Positions 18,256 to 28,517 of a stretch of DNA of 64,000 bases are shown in pieces. The number at the start of each line of letters is the position of its first letter. Position 1 is the stretch's first letter. The stretch comes from Cyanobacterium sp. uoEpiScrs1 (GTDB taxonomy: Bacteria; Cyanobacteriota; Cyanobacteriia; Cyanobacteriales; Microcystaceae), in contig NZ_OX373462.1 of NCBI RefSeq assembly GCF_947331815.1, positions 310,001 to 374,000 of the forward strand, written 5' to 3'. The notes under the pieces are model-generated. The model saw nothing but the letters and a program-made list of their open reading frames with translations. It made no database searches and had not been told where the DNA came from. Made by a program: the position numbers and the translations under genes.

Positions 18256-18957
18256 ATGTCACCGGTTAGTCAGGTTATTGTTTCCCTGGATGTTCCTAAT
18301 TTAACTGAAGCGATAACACTTTTGGATAAGTTGCCTCAGGTCAACTTTTGGAAAGTAGGACTAGAATTATTTGTAGCTACTGGACCAGATATTCTAACTA
18401 TTCTCAAAGAACGAGAAAAACGTATTTTTCTAGACCTCAAATTCCACGATATTCCTAACACTATAGCGGGGGCTTGTCGTAGTGCCAGCGAATATGGGGT
18501 AGATTTCCTTACCCTCCATGCTACAGCCGGACGAGCCGCTTTACAAGCGGCTACAAAAGCTATTAGTAACACTGCATCTCGTACCCAATTATTAGCTGTA
18601 ACTTTACTGACCAGTTTGAGTTCACGAGAGTTAACTGTTGACCTTCAAGTTACTCATGATTTATCTGATTATATCTTACAAATGGCTATATTAGCCAAAA
18701 AACATGGCATAAATGGAGCTGTTTGTTCTCCTAGAGAGGTAAGTCAACTGCGGCAGGTATGTGGGGAAGATTTTCTGCTGATTTGTCCAGGGATACGACC
18801 AAGTTGGTTTGAGACTGGAGATCAGAGAAGAGTAATGACTCCTTTGGAGGCGATGAAAGCGGGGGCAGATTATTTAGTTATTGGCCGTCCTATTACAATG
18901 GCAAATGATCCAGCAGCAGCATGGGAGAAAATTTGCAAAGAATTAGAAATGGTATGA
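18256..18957 (+). CDS. pyrF: Orotidine 5'-phosphate decarboxylase
   Basis: Final step of UMP synthesis. The 233-residue protein has the catalytic network Asp60-Lys62-Asp65 in [12 protein letters not shown], an N-terminal SLDVPN strand, and the phosphate-binding [12 protein letters not shown] near the C-terminus. Standard length for the family. The 5' region is unusual (tandem repeat, no ribosome-binding site). Its TGA overlaps the ATG of the next gene, so the two are translationally coupled. Confidence 0.96.
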   Translation: MSPVSQVIVSLDVPNLTEAITLLDKLPQVNFWKVGLELFVATGPDILTILKEREKRIFLDLKFHDIPNTIAGACRSASEYGVDFLTLHATAGRAALQAATKAISNTASRTQLLAVTLLTSLSSRELTVDLQVTHDLSDYILQMAILAKKHGINGAVCSPREVSQLRQVCGEDFLLICPGIRPSWFETGDQRRVMTPLEAMKAGADYLVIGRPITMANDPAAAWEKICKELEMV

Positions 18958-19502
18958 TGAGACAAACATTGATGGGACTGTTAATAACAGTAGGTTGCTT
19001 AGGCAAACCATCAGGGGTATATTCTCAAAATACTCCTCAGTTAACCTCTTGCCCATCCGATCTTCAAAAGTTGACCGAGTTGATGTTGAAAGATTTGCCC
19101 AGTTACACTAATAGGGTAATTCAGCGAAAAGGATTGAAAGATCGTCCTTTTTCTCCATCTCTATATGTTTTAGTGATAGGTAAGCCAGAATTTGAACCGT
19201 TACCCTTAACAAATTTACAATATCAACCCGTTCTTAAAGATACAGCCCAACAAGTCTTTTTTACTACCTTGGAACGCCAGTATGGAGAAGAAAGTCAGGT
19301 GACTTTAGAAAATTATTATTGGCTATTTCTAGCTCAAACAGAGAAAGGGTGGCGAGCAGTAATGTTGTTCTCTCAATTAGCTTCTCTTAACGATGGAGGT
19401 CTTCCCCTACCTCCTAAAGACGCCAGTAATGGGCCAATCGGACAGGGTATTCGTTTATGGTTACGGGATTGCCGTGCAGGAGTCATCAAACTTAATGATT
19501 AA
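18954..19502 (+). CDS. Secreted protein of unknown function
   Basis: A 182-residue protein with a likely signal peptide ([17 protein letters not shown], then a probable cut near VYSQ). The mature part has two cysteines (LTSCPSD and LRDCRAG) that could pair. Segments [10 protein letters not shown] and [20 protein letters not shown] resemble a conserved cyanobacterial periplasmic family without known role. The ATG at 18954 overlaps the pyrF stop as ATGA, which decides the start over an upstream in-frame ATG at 18921. Confidence 0.8.
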   Translation: MMRQTLMGLLITVGCLGKPSGVYSQNTPQLTSCPSDLQKLTELMLKDLPSYTNRVIQRKGLKDRPFSPSLYVLVIGKPEFEPLPLTNLQYQPVLKDTAQQVFFTTLERQYGEESQVTLENYYWLFLAQTEKGWRAVMLFSQLASLNDGGLPLPPKDASNGPIGQGIRLWLRDCRAGVIKLND

Positions 19503-19623
19503 TGAGAAATAATAATTAACATGAGGAGAAAGAACAGTGGGATGATTGTGATGAGATGCTCGATAATTGTAGCCTGGAATACCTAGCTAACTCCTTACCA
19601 GCTAATTTGAGTTCAACAAAACT

Positions 19624-20715
19624 ATGATGCCTGAGCGACGAATTTCCATTTCTACATCTAGCTTACTACTACTAGTAGGAGCCGGTTTACTGTTGGTTAT
19701 ATTATGGCAACTACGAAATCTTTTGGTGATTTTGATGATTGCAGTAGTTATTTCTTCCACTCTGGCTCCTTTAGTAAAAAGTGTAGAAAGACGAGGGATT
19801 TCCTCTTGGCTAGCTGTAATTCTTGTTTATTTAGGCTTACTTAGCTTAATAACTGGGATTAGTTTAATATTAGGTCCAACAATTATTGCCCAAATTCAAC
19901 AGTTATTCGATAAGTTACCCGGATATCTAGATATTTTACAGACAGAATTTCAGAATTTAGTCACTAGACGAGGCTTTACTCACCCTGAGGTCCTCGATTT
20001 CATTAACCAACTATTAGATATCCAATCTCTGGTGTCTTGGACATTGAGTTACAGTCAAAAATTTCTCATTGGTGTAAGCGGCGTTACACGGGGTATTCTG
20101 GGGGGAGTTCTGAACGTAATCTTAGCAGTTTTGTTCTCTGCTTATATGTTATCAGGATCAAAAAAATTAATTAAGGACATTGTTAATTTATTTCCTTACC
20201 CCTGGGATGAACGTTTAGAAGCCCAGATTATTCCGATTAGTCAACGAATGGGGGGTTATATTCAGGGGAGGCTTTTAGTCTCATCTATTTTGGGGTTGGC
20301 TATTAGCTTAGGACTTAGATTTCTAGGCATTTCTGAGTTTGCCTTAGGTTTAGGAACTATTGCTGGAATTACTAATTTAATACCCTTTTTTGGTCCTGTT
20401 TTAGGATCAATCCCCGCCCTGATTGTAGCAATCGCCCAAGGGGGGTGGATGTTTCTTTGGGTTCTGTTGCTATTTTTATTCATTCAGAATGTAGAAACCT
20501 ATGTGCTTGATCCCTTGTTAGTGGGATCTTCGGTCAATGTTTCTCCCTTATACCAATTATTGGCGGTGTTGAGTGGAGTTCAAATCTTGGGAATTTTGGG
20601 AGCATTAATTGTTCCTCCTTGGGTAGCCGGTGCAGGAGTCTTACTGCAAAACCTTTATTTAATTCCTAAATTGCAAGCTCAAGGACAAGCAATTTCTCTC
20701 TCAGAACATGAGTAA
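19624..20715 (+). CDS. AI-2E/PerM-family membrane transporter
   Basis: A 363-residue polytopic membrane protein of the AI-2E family transporter superfamily (PerM/YdiK-like). Predicted helices at about 11-50 (two), 60-85, 150-180 and five or more from 205 to 345. Family blocks are LLVILMIAVVISSTLAPLV, GGYIQGRLLVSSILG and GITNLIPFFGPVLGSIPALI. Substrate is unknown; members export signalling molecules or drive ion-coupled flux. It follows pyrF and the secreted protein on the same strand at 121 bases, so co-transcription is uncertain. Confidence 0.88.
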   Translation: MMPERRISISTSSLLLLVGAGLLLVILWQLRNLLVILMIAVVISSTLAPLVKSVERRGISSWLAVILVYLGLLSLITGISLILGPTIIAQIQQLFDKLPGYLDILQTEFQNLVTRRGFTHPEVLDFINQLLDIQSLVSWTLSYSQKFLIGVSGVTRGILGGVLNVILAVLFSAYMLSGSKKLIKDIVNLFPYPWDERLEAQIIPISQRMGGYIQGRLLVSSILGLAISLGLRFLGISEFALGLGTIAGITNLIPFFGPVLGSIPALIVAIAQGGWMFLWVLLLFLFIQNVETYVLDPLLVGSSVNVSPLYQLLAVLSGVQILGILGALIVPPWVAGAGVLLQNLYLIPKLQAQGQAISLSEHE

Positions 20716-20813
20716 TTCTCTATAATTTCTTCTACTTATTGAAAGATATCTTCGTAATACTATGGATAATAGTAAAAACTGATAGATTTAGAGAATTTAA
20801 ACAAGGTAAATAC

Positions 20814-23150
20814 TTATATAACTGATTTAGGAAATTGTTTTTTCAAAATTGGTATGATGGGAGAGGGAGCTTTAGATTGTAAATTAATTGTTTTATTTCC
20901 TCGAAAAACACTCCAACGAAAGGGTCCCAGATGGGCAGCAGACATCCATAATAGGCGTTTTGCCCTTGTCATTGCTACATAAAGTAAGCGGTATTCTTCA
21001 GCCTTTTTCAATTGTGCTGCTTCTTCCCAGGCTTTTTTAGGCTCAGGTATTTCATGAACTAATCCTTTGGTGATGTGTTGGTTGTGGACTACTGCTCGAA
21101 TTTGGGCACGAGCAACTTCTGCTAAATCAAAATCTCCTAGAAATTTAGCTGCATTAGGAACCCAAGGATTACCAGGTAGAATATCTTTATGCAGAAAGGG
21201 AATAAAGACATAGTCCCAATCTAGCCCTTTGGCTTTATGCATAGTAATAATTGTTACTTGATTGGCTTTGGTGTAACGCTCTTCATTGTCTTCTTCTACT
21301 TCTTCAAATCCTTCAATACTAACAATTTCTCTAAGTATTTTAATAGTTTCTTTTAAGGAGTTTTTCTCTGCAATTTGTCGATTAATACGATCAGAAAGTT
21401 TTTGTACTGTAGCTAATTCTGACCCTGTATATCTAAGGGTCATTCCTAAAAATGGTATCAGTTGATAGAATGGCAGTTCTAACTTAGCCTGTAAAAGATT
21501 ACAGCAGTAATTACGAGCCTGTAATACTTGTTGTTTGTGTGTCTTAATTAAGGGGTTTGGATAAAGAAAATTTTCTGGATAGGTGACTAGCATATTGAGA
21601 TCTTGAGCCGCAATTAAATCTCGTTTTTCTAAAACTTCTAAGGCTGATTTTAAATATTCTGTAGAGTGAGGACGATCAATGAATTGTAATATTTTAAGTA
21701 TTTCCTCAGGAATTTTGGAAAATTGTTCTACTTCTCTTACTTCATAAATTTGAATTCCGTGGTCTTTTTTTAAATGAGCTAGACTTTCTGCTAAGAATCG
21801 ACTTTGACGGTTTTCTCTAACTAAAATAGCTGAGTTATGTTTAGGGTTATTTATTAATAAATTTACAACTCTTTTCTCTATTAATTTAACGGTCTCATAT
21901 ATATCTTCTGGTGTATAAATTTCTAATCCTCTTCCCACAGATTTAGGATTAGATTGAGTATCATTCTTTTTAAGAGGATAAATATATTGTGTGCGAAAAG
22001 GAATATTCTCTTTGTTTAAATACAAGAAAGATTTATTGAATTCTTTTCCTTGACTATGACTATCTTTTGTCTTATTTATCCATTGACTATTAACCCAACT
22101 TAGAGTGAAGTTAGCTGCATCGATAATAACCTGACTACTACGTCCAGCTTGATCCATAACTGCTAAGTTATTCTTAGCTTCACAGCGTTTACAAAACCAA
22201 TTAAAATAAATAGGATTAGCAGGAGTGAAAGTGGAATTAATTGCTTGGTTAGGATCACCAACTCGAATCAAGTTAGGTGGCTTATCAACATAATTTGAAT
22301 CTTGAGCTAATAAGTTAATTAATTTCTCTTGAAGAGGACTAGAATCTTGAGCCTCATCTTCAAAAACAGCAAAGGTTTCTTGTTGCAAACGGTGGCGAAT
22401 ATTGGTATTTTCTAAAACACGTAAAGACGCTAAAGTGATGTCATCATAGTCAATGAAATCTAATGATCTCATTACTTTTTCATACTGTTTATATAACCCC
22501 GCTCCTATTTCTAAATGATTATAATAATCTGCTGAATATTTACTGAGTTGTGCAACCTCTCGGGGGGATAATCCTGAACTTTTAGCTTCACGAATAACAA
22601 TATGAGCTAATTTAGGTAAAACTTCAGTACGTAATACTGATTGACGACGTAGTCTTTCTGCTTCTTCTCCATCAAATTGGAATCCTTTTAATAAAACTTG
22701 ATAGTAATGAGGGTTAGCATTAATCCACTCTTCTACAGAGGTCCGAATAATACGATGACTGGGAGTAGGAATAACAATGGTAGCCGTGTCTAAATTAAGT
22801 TGAGACACATTAGGATTGCGACTAGCAATATTAAGTGCTAAGCTATGTAAAGTTTGCACCACAAAACCTGTTTGAGATAATCGTAATTCTTTCAAACATT
22901 TTTTAATTTTATATTTAATGCTCGCCGCCGCAGAACGAGTATAAGTCACGATAATCAATTGTTTTTTTGAGTGTAATTGATGACGTCCAATGATGATAGC
23001 TGCTGCTACCGCTAAACTATAAGATTTACCAGCTCCAGGAACTGCAGATATTGCCATTTCTCCTCTTTCCCAATCTGCTAACTGTTGTTGTCCTGGACGT
23101 AAACTATCTCGGAGTTTTTGTAATTTATTATAAATTGTTGAATCTAACAC
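20814..23150 (-). CDS. UvrD/Rep-like DNA helicase
   Basis: A 778-residue superfamily 1A helicase. Motifs in order: Walker A AVPGAGKS (36-43), motif Ia TYTRSAAASI, a DYDDI segment, Walker B VFEDEAQDSSPLQ, motif III GDPNQAINSTFT, motif V TIITMHKAKGLDWDYVF and motif VI YVAMTRAKRLLW. It should unwind DNA 3'-5' in repair or replication restart. The initiation codon is GTG at 23150, and no strong ribosome-binding site is visible. Sequence resembles cyanobacterial helicases of the UvrD/PcrA group rather than Rep; exact orthology is not assigned. Confidence 0.9.
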   Translation of the reverse strand: MLDSTIYNKLQKLRDSLRPGQQQLADWERGEMAISAVPGAGKSYSLAVAAAIIIGRHQLHSKKQLIIVTYTRSAAASIKYKIKKCLKELRLSQTGFVVQTLHSLALNIASRNPNVSQLNLDTATIVIPTPSHRIIRTSVEEWINANPHYYQVLLKGFQFDGEEAERLRRQSVLRTEVLPKLAHIVIREAKSSGLSPREVAQLSKYSADYYNHLEIGAGLYKQYEKVMRSLDFIDYDDITLASLRVLENTNIRHRLQQETFAVFEDEAQDSSPLQEKLINLLAQDSNYVDKPPNLIRVGDPNQAINSTFTPANPIYFNWFCKRCEAKNNLAVMDQAGRSSQVIIDAANFTLSWVNSQWINKTKDSHSQGKEFNKSFLYLNKENIPFRTQYIYPLKKNDTQSNPKSVGRGLEIYTPEDIYETVKLIEKRVVNLLINNPKHNSAILVRENRQSRFLAESLAHLKKDHGIQIYEVREVEQFSKIPEEILKILQFIDRPHSTEYLKSALEVLEKRDLIAAQDLNMLVTYPENFLYPNPLIKTHKQQVLQARNYCCNLLQAKLELPFYQLIPFLGMTLRYTGSELATVQKLSDRINRQIAEKNSLKETIKILREIVSIEGFEEVEEDNEERYTKANQVTIITMHKAKGLDWDYVFIPFLHKDILPGNPWVPNAAKFLGDFDLAEVARAQIRAVVHNQHITKGLVHEIPEPKKAWEEAAQLKKAEEYRLLYVAMTRAKRLLWMSAAHLGPFRWSVFRGNKTINLQSKAPSPIIPILKKQFPKSVI

Positions 23151-23578
23151 AATAGTAATTTTTAAGTTATGAATAGTTTATTCATTTTTTATTGTTTACA
23201 CAGTATTTATTAGGTAAGTATTTAAGTAATCAATAAGTATACAGAAAATATATTTACTAATTTTTTTTAGAAAGTAACTGATTTCATCAAATTAATTATA
23301 TAATCATATTGACTAGTTTTTGGATGTGCTTCGGAAAGAATCAAAAACTTTTACTTTATATTTACCTCTTTATTCCTCTATTATAATATTTTAATTATTT
23401 TTGTAAATAAAATCAGCTTTTATGCAGTAGATTTTGTTCAAGAATAAATGTCTCGCAATTTCTTAAACATAATTTCATATACTACAGATTTTATATAAAA
23501 TAAAATTAATATGATGTAACTGTTATTACTGAAAAATTAGAATACTCTAAGTGGTTTGAACAATAGGAGGCTTAAACC

Positions 23579-23662
23579 ATGAAACTTTTTGTCCTGTGTC
23601 CTGCTCGAAGTAAAACATTGTTTTGGACAGGTATTGCCTTAACAGTAACTGTTATTTTATAG
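23579..23662 (+). pseudogene. 27-codon frame with strong RBS
   Basis: ATG at 23579 preceded by AGGAGG eight bases upstream. It encodes a hydrophobic 27-residue peptide (begins MKLFVLCPARSK, then a membrane-like stretch) and stops at 23662. Either a small leader/membrane peptide or the intact 5' end of a gene whose remainder is lost. I do not recognise the family. Confidence 0.35.
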
Positions 23663-24111
23663 CCCAGAAACAGATAGAAAACAACTTATTTTCTGCTTCT
23701 GATGGAATTATATCTTTCTGGTTTGTTTTTCGTACTATTTTCCAGAGTTAGAGAGTCTAAGTAATTGCTTCGTTCTTGATTTTAATATTAGTTTTAGTAA
23801 ACTTAAATAGAAAATCAGCTAAGTATTATTATTTAATAATAATATTAATTAATCGTTATAGTTAAAGAGTTCAGAACTCCGTCTCAGTATCTGGATATTA
23901 TTCAAGTAGATAGAAAAAAATAGAAAAACCAAAAAATAAGTGATAGATACTGTAATTTCTAAAACTTAAGCTAACGGGATTGAAAGGTTAAAATCTATCA
24001 AAGTTTACTTGCGATCTATAGTTTTTTTATCTATCAGATAAGATAGATGACGGCGAAAGTTACTGGTGTATATCAATAAGCATTATATTTGTAAAATAAG
24101 GAGATTTAAGT

Positions 24112-24177
24112 ATGACTATAACCGATAGTGCTAAATATTTAAAGGTATTATTTGAATCACATATATCTCAATATTAA
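24112..24177 (+). pseudogene. 21-codon frame with strong RBS
   Basis: ATG at 24112 with AAGGAG eight bases upstream. It encodes MTITDSAKYLKVLFE and a few more residues before TAA at 24177. The opening looks like a real protein N-terminus, so a truncated gene is the simplest reading; a genuine micro-peptide is possible. Confidence 0.3.
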
Positions 24178-24555
24178 TTCATATTTTTTATTAGAAAACA
24201 ATAGAACGCTATAGATTAAAAATTGACACATTCATTAAGGAGTAGTTAAATGTGTTTTCTTTATTATTTTTTAGCTTTTATATTGCTTACAAAATATATT
24301 GTATAAGTTAGAAATGATCACGACATTAATTATAAATAGATATAAACTATAATTTATTAAACAACTCATCAGCCTAGTTGTTATAGATAAAAAACTTAGT
24401 ATTCTAAATACCCAATTCAAGAAAGAAATAGTTGATATCACTATAACAAATACTTTAATCTATCTTTAATAATTATCATGAAATTTTTAAAATAAAATAT
24501 TAGGTATCTAGAGATAATGACTTAAAACTGTAGACTAGACAATAAGGTAGGTTAA

Positions 24556-25227
24556 ATGAACAGCGATAACTCGAATGCATTGCCACTTTGGGTACAAGAC
24601 CGCCAAACAGTAATTGCGAATGATGAGGGGGTGGAATGGCGCGACGGCAAACGCCCCGATTATTCCCATACTGAACAATTTCTTAAAGCAGAAAGTCAAT
24701 TTGAGCATCCTAAGGGGTCACTAGAAGCGATTGTTGAAAACTTGGTGAGAACCTTTGAAATGGAAGCCTCCCACAAGACTAATCCTGAACAATGGCTGTC
24801 AATTGTCACTGACAAATTTCGAATGAGTAGTAATGGTGGACAGTTTTATACAGCCCAAAATGTATCCGACCAGGGAACTTACAATTTATTTATTAATGAC
24901 TGTGAAGAATATAGTTCAAAAGGGGAAACTTTTGAATCTTCTTTTGAACTATTTCATAAAGCTTTTCCTAATGGCTTTCTCTGGGAATTAACCGAAGTAT
25001 TATCAGGACCACCTAATATTACTTTTAAGTGGCGACATTGGGGAACATTTAACGGTCCGTATAAAGATAACTCACCAACAGGGCAAACTATTGAAATTGT
25101 AGGTTTAAGTATTGCTAGGGTCACAGATGATTTAAAAATTATCGAAGTTGAACATTATTTTGATAATAGTAATTTTCTCCAGAAATTAACTTCTGCTCAT
25201 CCTTTTAATCATGGCAAAGAAGAGTGA
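24556..25227 (+). CDS. SnoaL-like 'pathogen-related' family protein
   Basis: A 223-residue soluble protein of the SnoaL-like (NTF2-fold) superfamily. It matches the group annotated in plants as 'pathogen-related protein'. Diagnostic pieces are GVEWRDGKRPDY (residues 25-36), GSLEAIVENLVRTFEMEASHK, AFPNGFLWELTEV, GPPNITFKWRHWG and the TGQTIEIVGLSIARV strand before a DNSNFLQKL end. No activity is established for the family; SnoaL folds commonly bind or cyclise small polyketide or lipid-like molecules. It is better preserved and less A+T-biased than its surroundings, and sits alone between two deserts of about 1.4 kb, so it is under selection. Confidence 0.85.
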   Translation: MNSDNSNALPLWVQDRQTVIANDEGVEWRDGKRPDYSHTEQFLKAESQFEHPKGSLEAIVENLVRTFEMEASHKTNPEQWLSIVTDKFRMSSNGGQFYTAQNVSDQGTYNLFINDCEEYSSKGETFESSFELFHKAFPNGFLWELTEVLSGPPNITFKWRHWGTFNGPYKDNSPTGQTIEIVGLSIARVTDDLKIIEVEHYFDNSNFLQKLTSAHPFNHGKEE

Positions 25228-25364
25228 TGGAAATTTATTGTTGGTTAACTAGCTAATTTTTATCCTAGAAAAGGATATATAAAATTTAACTTGCAAATTC
25301 TGTTTTACTTGTCCGGGTTAATAGCAATTTGGAGAAAACAAAGTCCATATTAGTTATTATATGG

Positions 25365-25401
25365 AAACCAGCTGATATAATTTTAATTTGTCAGCTGGTT
25401 T
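25365..25401 (+). terminator. Terminator-like hairpin
   Basis: An 11-bp perfect stem (AAACCAGCTGA with its complement) and 15-base loop about 140 bases after the SnoaL-like gene. The G+C-containing core and position suit a transcription end; the downstream T content is modest. Confidence 0.55.
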
Positions 25402-26322
25402 ATCATAGCAATTAGTTATTCTACACTTATTATTCGTTCTTTTCTGCAGTGACTATAACTCCAAGATTGTTCTTCGGCGGCCACTATGGGAGATGATGTA
25501 AATGGCGATATTCAAAACAAAAAAACGATAGAAGAATTCTAACAAATGTCAACACTATGTAGAAATAATCTATCAACTCAAATCTTGACTTCCAATCCTG
25601 GTTAATCTATGGATTTTAGCTATAAAAAAAGTATATCAATGTGTAAATAAAAAATAATAGTAAAGAGAGTTCTTTCTTTAATCGCTCTTTAATTATGATT
25701 AAATCGTTCTTAAAGATTAAATCTACATTTGTAAATTTAATCTTTAAGTGTTTAGCTATACTTTAGAAAAGTAATTTTTTTTTAATAAGTAATATCAAGT
25801 CCCTTGTAAAAAGTTGAATTTTTAGAAAGTACTAGTTCAGCATCTCCAACAAACCACAATCTGTAATGAGTTATTTAATTAATTGAGTAATATTAACAAA
25901 ACTCAATATTTAAATTTTTCTTAATAAAAGTTAAATATTAGTTACAAATTAGTTACAAGCTCTTATATTTGACCTAGCTTGTTTATCACAATTGTTCCAA
26001 GTTTAACAATTTAAACAGAGAGAAAATATCAATAAATACAATTCTATTTTTGACAAAAAATATATACTTAATAAACTAACAATTGTTTATCCTACTTAAA
26101 TATAAACGATGATATTTTTGTTTAAGGATAATACTACTTAAAAAGTATGTTTACGTTTTATGTTTATAAACAAGTAAATTGTTAACTATAAATAAATTTG
26201 AATACTAAAAGTCAAGTCAAATTATATCTCACAAGCGTAAATATCTTTCCTTTTTAATGGCACTTCTGAACTAAGTATAATTTAGTTAGTAATTAATAAC
26301 TATTAAAGCAATGATCATCTTG

Positions 26323-26368
26323 CTATTGACTATATATAAAGCTATCCAACTTTATATATAGTCAATAG
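26323..26368. repeat. 19-bp perfect hairpin
   Basis: Arms 26323-26341 and 26350-26368 are exact complements (CTATTGACTATATATAAAG) around the loop CTATCCAA. It lies about 320 bases beyond the era stop. Partial symmetry continues outward (AAGCAATGATC on the left, GTGATCGCTTT on the right). Confidence 0.8.
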
Positions 26369-26686
26369 TGATCGCTTTGTAACGGTATCTCCTTAATTTA
26401 TCCACTAGTCTAGAAAATGGAGATATCTTATTTGTGTAACTAATTTAGTCCTTTACAGGATATTTTTTTTGAAGTATTAAGATTAGTTACCACTGAGAAA
26501 ACAAGCTTTTAATTAAAAATTAAGATATTTTCGATAGATCTTTAATCAAGTTTTCTGTTTTTTTCCTATTAATATTATTGGAAATTGACATAATTATCAT
26601 AAGATAACTAAAACTGGCCTAAACAAAAAATTTTTAAAATAAAGATATGATTATAGATTGCTCTTAATGTTTAGTGACAATAACAT

Positions 26687-27631
26687 TTAAGACTCAAGAT
26701 AATAACCAAATTCTGATAATCGTGAACTTGATTGTCGCCATTTTGGTTCTACTTTTACAAAAAGTTGTAAATAAATATCTCCCATAATCAATGTTTGTAT
26801 TTTCTCTCTTGCGGCACTTCCTATGGCTTTAAGCATATTTCCTTTTGTGCCAATAATAATCCTTTTTTGGGAATCTCTTTCAACATTAATTGCTGCAAAA
26901 ATACGGGTTAAATTAGAAGTAACTTCAACTTTTTCAATAATAATTGCAACAGAATGGGGAATTTCTTGGCGAGTTTTCTGTAAGACTTGCTCTCGAATTA
27001 GTTCTCTTATAATAAAGTGTTCAGGTTGATCAGTGACTAGATTCGGTGGGTAATAATAAGGACCAGGAGCAAGGTGATTGATCAATACTGTTTGCAAAAG
27101 ACATAATCTTTCTTTGGTTAGCGCCGAAAATTTAATCAATGGCCAGTTATAGAGTCGAGCTAGAATTGAATAGCTTTCATCTAAAGAATAGTGATCCGAG
27201 GTTTGTTTATCTATTTTATTGAGTCCTAGAATAACCGGCTTAGTAGAAGTTTCTAAAAGTTCAGCAATATATTTATCACCTCCTCCTGCGGGGACAGAAC
27301 TGTCAACAACAAAGATAACAATATCAACAGAGTTAATTGCAGATTTAGCATTTTGTACTATGATCTTTCCTAATTGATGATGAGGCCTATGAATTCCTGG
27401 AGTATCAACTAGAATTATTTGTGCTTCTTCAACTGTTAAAATTCCTCTTAAGCGATTACGAGTAGTTTGGGATATAGGAGATGTAATGGAAATATCTTGC
27501 CCTACTAATTGATTCATGAGGGTTGATTTTCCAACATTTGGACGACCAATAATCCCAACAAAACCAGACTTAAATCCTTCCGGTGCAGTTGGTATTGTGG
27601 ATGGAGAAATTAGCTTAGATTTGTGATTCAT
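26687..27631 (-). CDS. era: GTPase Era
   Basis: A ribosome-biogenesis GTPase that binds 16S rRNA near its 3' end. It has G1 GRPNVGKST, G3 DTPGIH and G4 NKID in the N-terminal GTPase domain, and a C-terminal KH domain with IIGTKGNMLKAIG. I start at the ATG at 27631 (314 residues, normal length); the longer frame begins with a TTG at 27652. The CYTH gene is 61 bases upstream on the same strand and may be co-transcribed. Confidence 0.96.
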   Translation of the reverse strand: MNHKSKLISPSTIPTAPEGFKSGFVGIIGRPNVGKSTLMNQLVGQDISITSPISQTTRNRLRGILTVEEAQIILVDTPGIHRPHHQLGKIIVQNAKSAINSVDIVIFVVDSSVPAGGGDKYIAELLETSTKPVILGLNKIDKQTSDHYSLDESYSILARLYNWPLIKFSALTKERLCLLQTVLINHLAPGPYYYPPNLVTDQPEHFIIRELIREQVLQKTRQEIPHSVAIIIEKVEVTSNLTRIFAAINVERDSQKRIIIGTKGNMLKAIGSAAREKIQTLIMGDIYLQLFVKVEPKWRQSSSRLSEFGYYLES

Positions 27632-27692
27632 TTTACAAATAAAAAACGGCAAACAGCTAATAACATTATAAACAACAACTAATTATAAAAAT

Positions 27693-28163
27693 TTATTTCC
27701 AGATTAGATAAGGATATCGAGCTAAATTTATATTATAAAATCTTAAATCTTGGGTTACCTCTTTACCAATCCAAGCTGGCAACTCAAAATCTTGGTCCTC
27801 AGAACTTAATTCTACCTCTGCTAAAATTAATCCTTTATTTTCTCCTTGAAATTCATCTACTTCCCAAACTAAATTCCCTAAGTGTATTCGGTATCTAATT
27901 TTTTGAATCAAGGGATGATCACATAGATTCTCTAGCATTATTTCTGCATCTTCTAAGGGAATAGAATATTCAAATTCTTCCCTAGTAAAGCCCTTAGTTT
28001 TTCCTTTAAATGTTAAAAATGCACAATCTCCGACAATTCTTACCCGAACGGTAGTCATATTATTCTGGGTCAGAATATACCCCTGTCGGTATATTTTTCC
28101 TTGTCCCCAAGGGCGCCAAACATTTTCTTTGACTAAAAATTTGCGTTCAATTTCAATAGCCAT
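27693..28163 (-). CDS. CYTH domain protein
   Basis: A 156-residue protein that is essentially one CYTH (triphosphate tunnel metalloenzyme) domain. It starts MAIEIERKFLV, containing the family ExExK motif (Glu4, Glu6, Lys8). Later beta-strand segments hold the expected charged residues (VRVRIVGDCAFLTFKG, WEVDEFQGENKGLILAEVEL). Such small bacterial proteins hydrolyse triphosphates (tripolyphosphate or thiamine triphosphate) with divalent metal; the exact substrate here cannot be told. Upstream of era, same strand. Confidence 0.9.
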   Translation of the reverse strand: MAIEIERKFLVKENVWRPWGQGKIYRQGYILTQNNMTTVRVRIVGDCAFLTFKGKTKGFTREEFEYSIPLEDAEIMLENLCDHPLIQKIRYRIHLGNLVWEVDEFQGENKGLILAEVELSSEDQDFELPAWIGKEVTQDLRFYNINLARYPYLIWK

Positions 28164-28316
28164 ACAATTAGAACATTCTCCTTATATAAATTAGCAAATA
28201 ATTTTTGAAAAACGATGGTTATTCAATCATACAAAGTTTCTCATACAGATGACAGCTATGCATGTAAACAGGGTTAAAAATCAGGAGTATAGTTACTAGA
28301 TAATAATTTGTAAATA

Positions 28317-28350
28317 GTTTTCATTATATTATTATTAATATAATGAAAAC
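28317..28350. repeat. 15-bp perfect hairpin
   Basis: Arms GTTTTCATTATATTA and its exact complement around a TTAT loop, about 150 bases upstream of the CYTH gene start. Not followed by a T-run on either strand. Confidence 0.7.
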
Positions 28351-28470
28351 TGCCCAATAATATATGTATAGCTATCTAATTTAATTTCTTTTTTTAGGTT
28401 TAAAAATTTTGTAAATAGTCTTCTGTATAATTAAAATCAGAGAAATAAGAAGGTGAAAGTACAATTCACA

Positions 28471-28517
28471 CTCTTATTATTTATTTTTACTTTAAAAGTA
28501 AAAATAAATAATAAGAG
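28471..28517. repeat. 23-bp perfect hairpin
   Basis: Arms 28471-28493 and 28495-28517 are exact complements separated by a single base; the outer sequence is CTCTTATTATTTATTTTTAC. No gene ends close by: it lies 300 bases upstream of the CYTH gene and 1.2 kb upstream of typA. Confidence 0.8.

Larger units (their letters stand above)
23151..24555. other. 1.4-kb gene desert with mini-ORFs
   Basis: Divergent desert between the helicase and the SnoaL-like gene. Two very short frames with textbook ribosome-binding sites survive (23579 and 24112), probably gene starts whose bodies have eroded. The rest is A+T-rich and without visible function. Confidence 0.55.
25228..26686. other. 1.5-kb gene desert
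   Basis: Between convergent genes. It holds a terminator-like hairpin at 25365-25401 and a long perfect hairpin at 26323-26368. A less A+T-rich patch near 25430-25520 may be a remnant but no frame is convincing. Confidence 0.5.

Noticed and set aside
26823..27029. Plus-strand frame inside era
   Set aside because: Antisense shadow of a well-conserved GTPase; composition is not protein-like and no ribosome-binding site is present.
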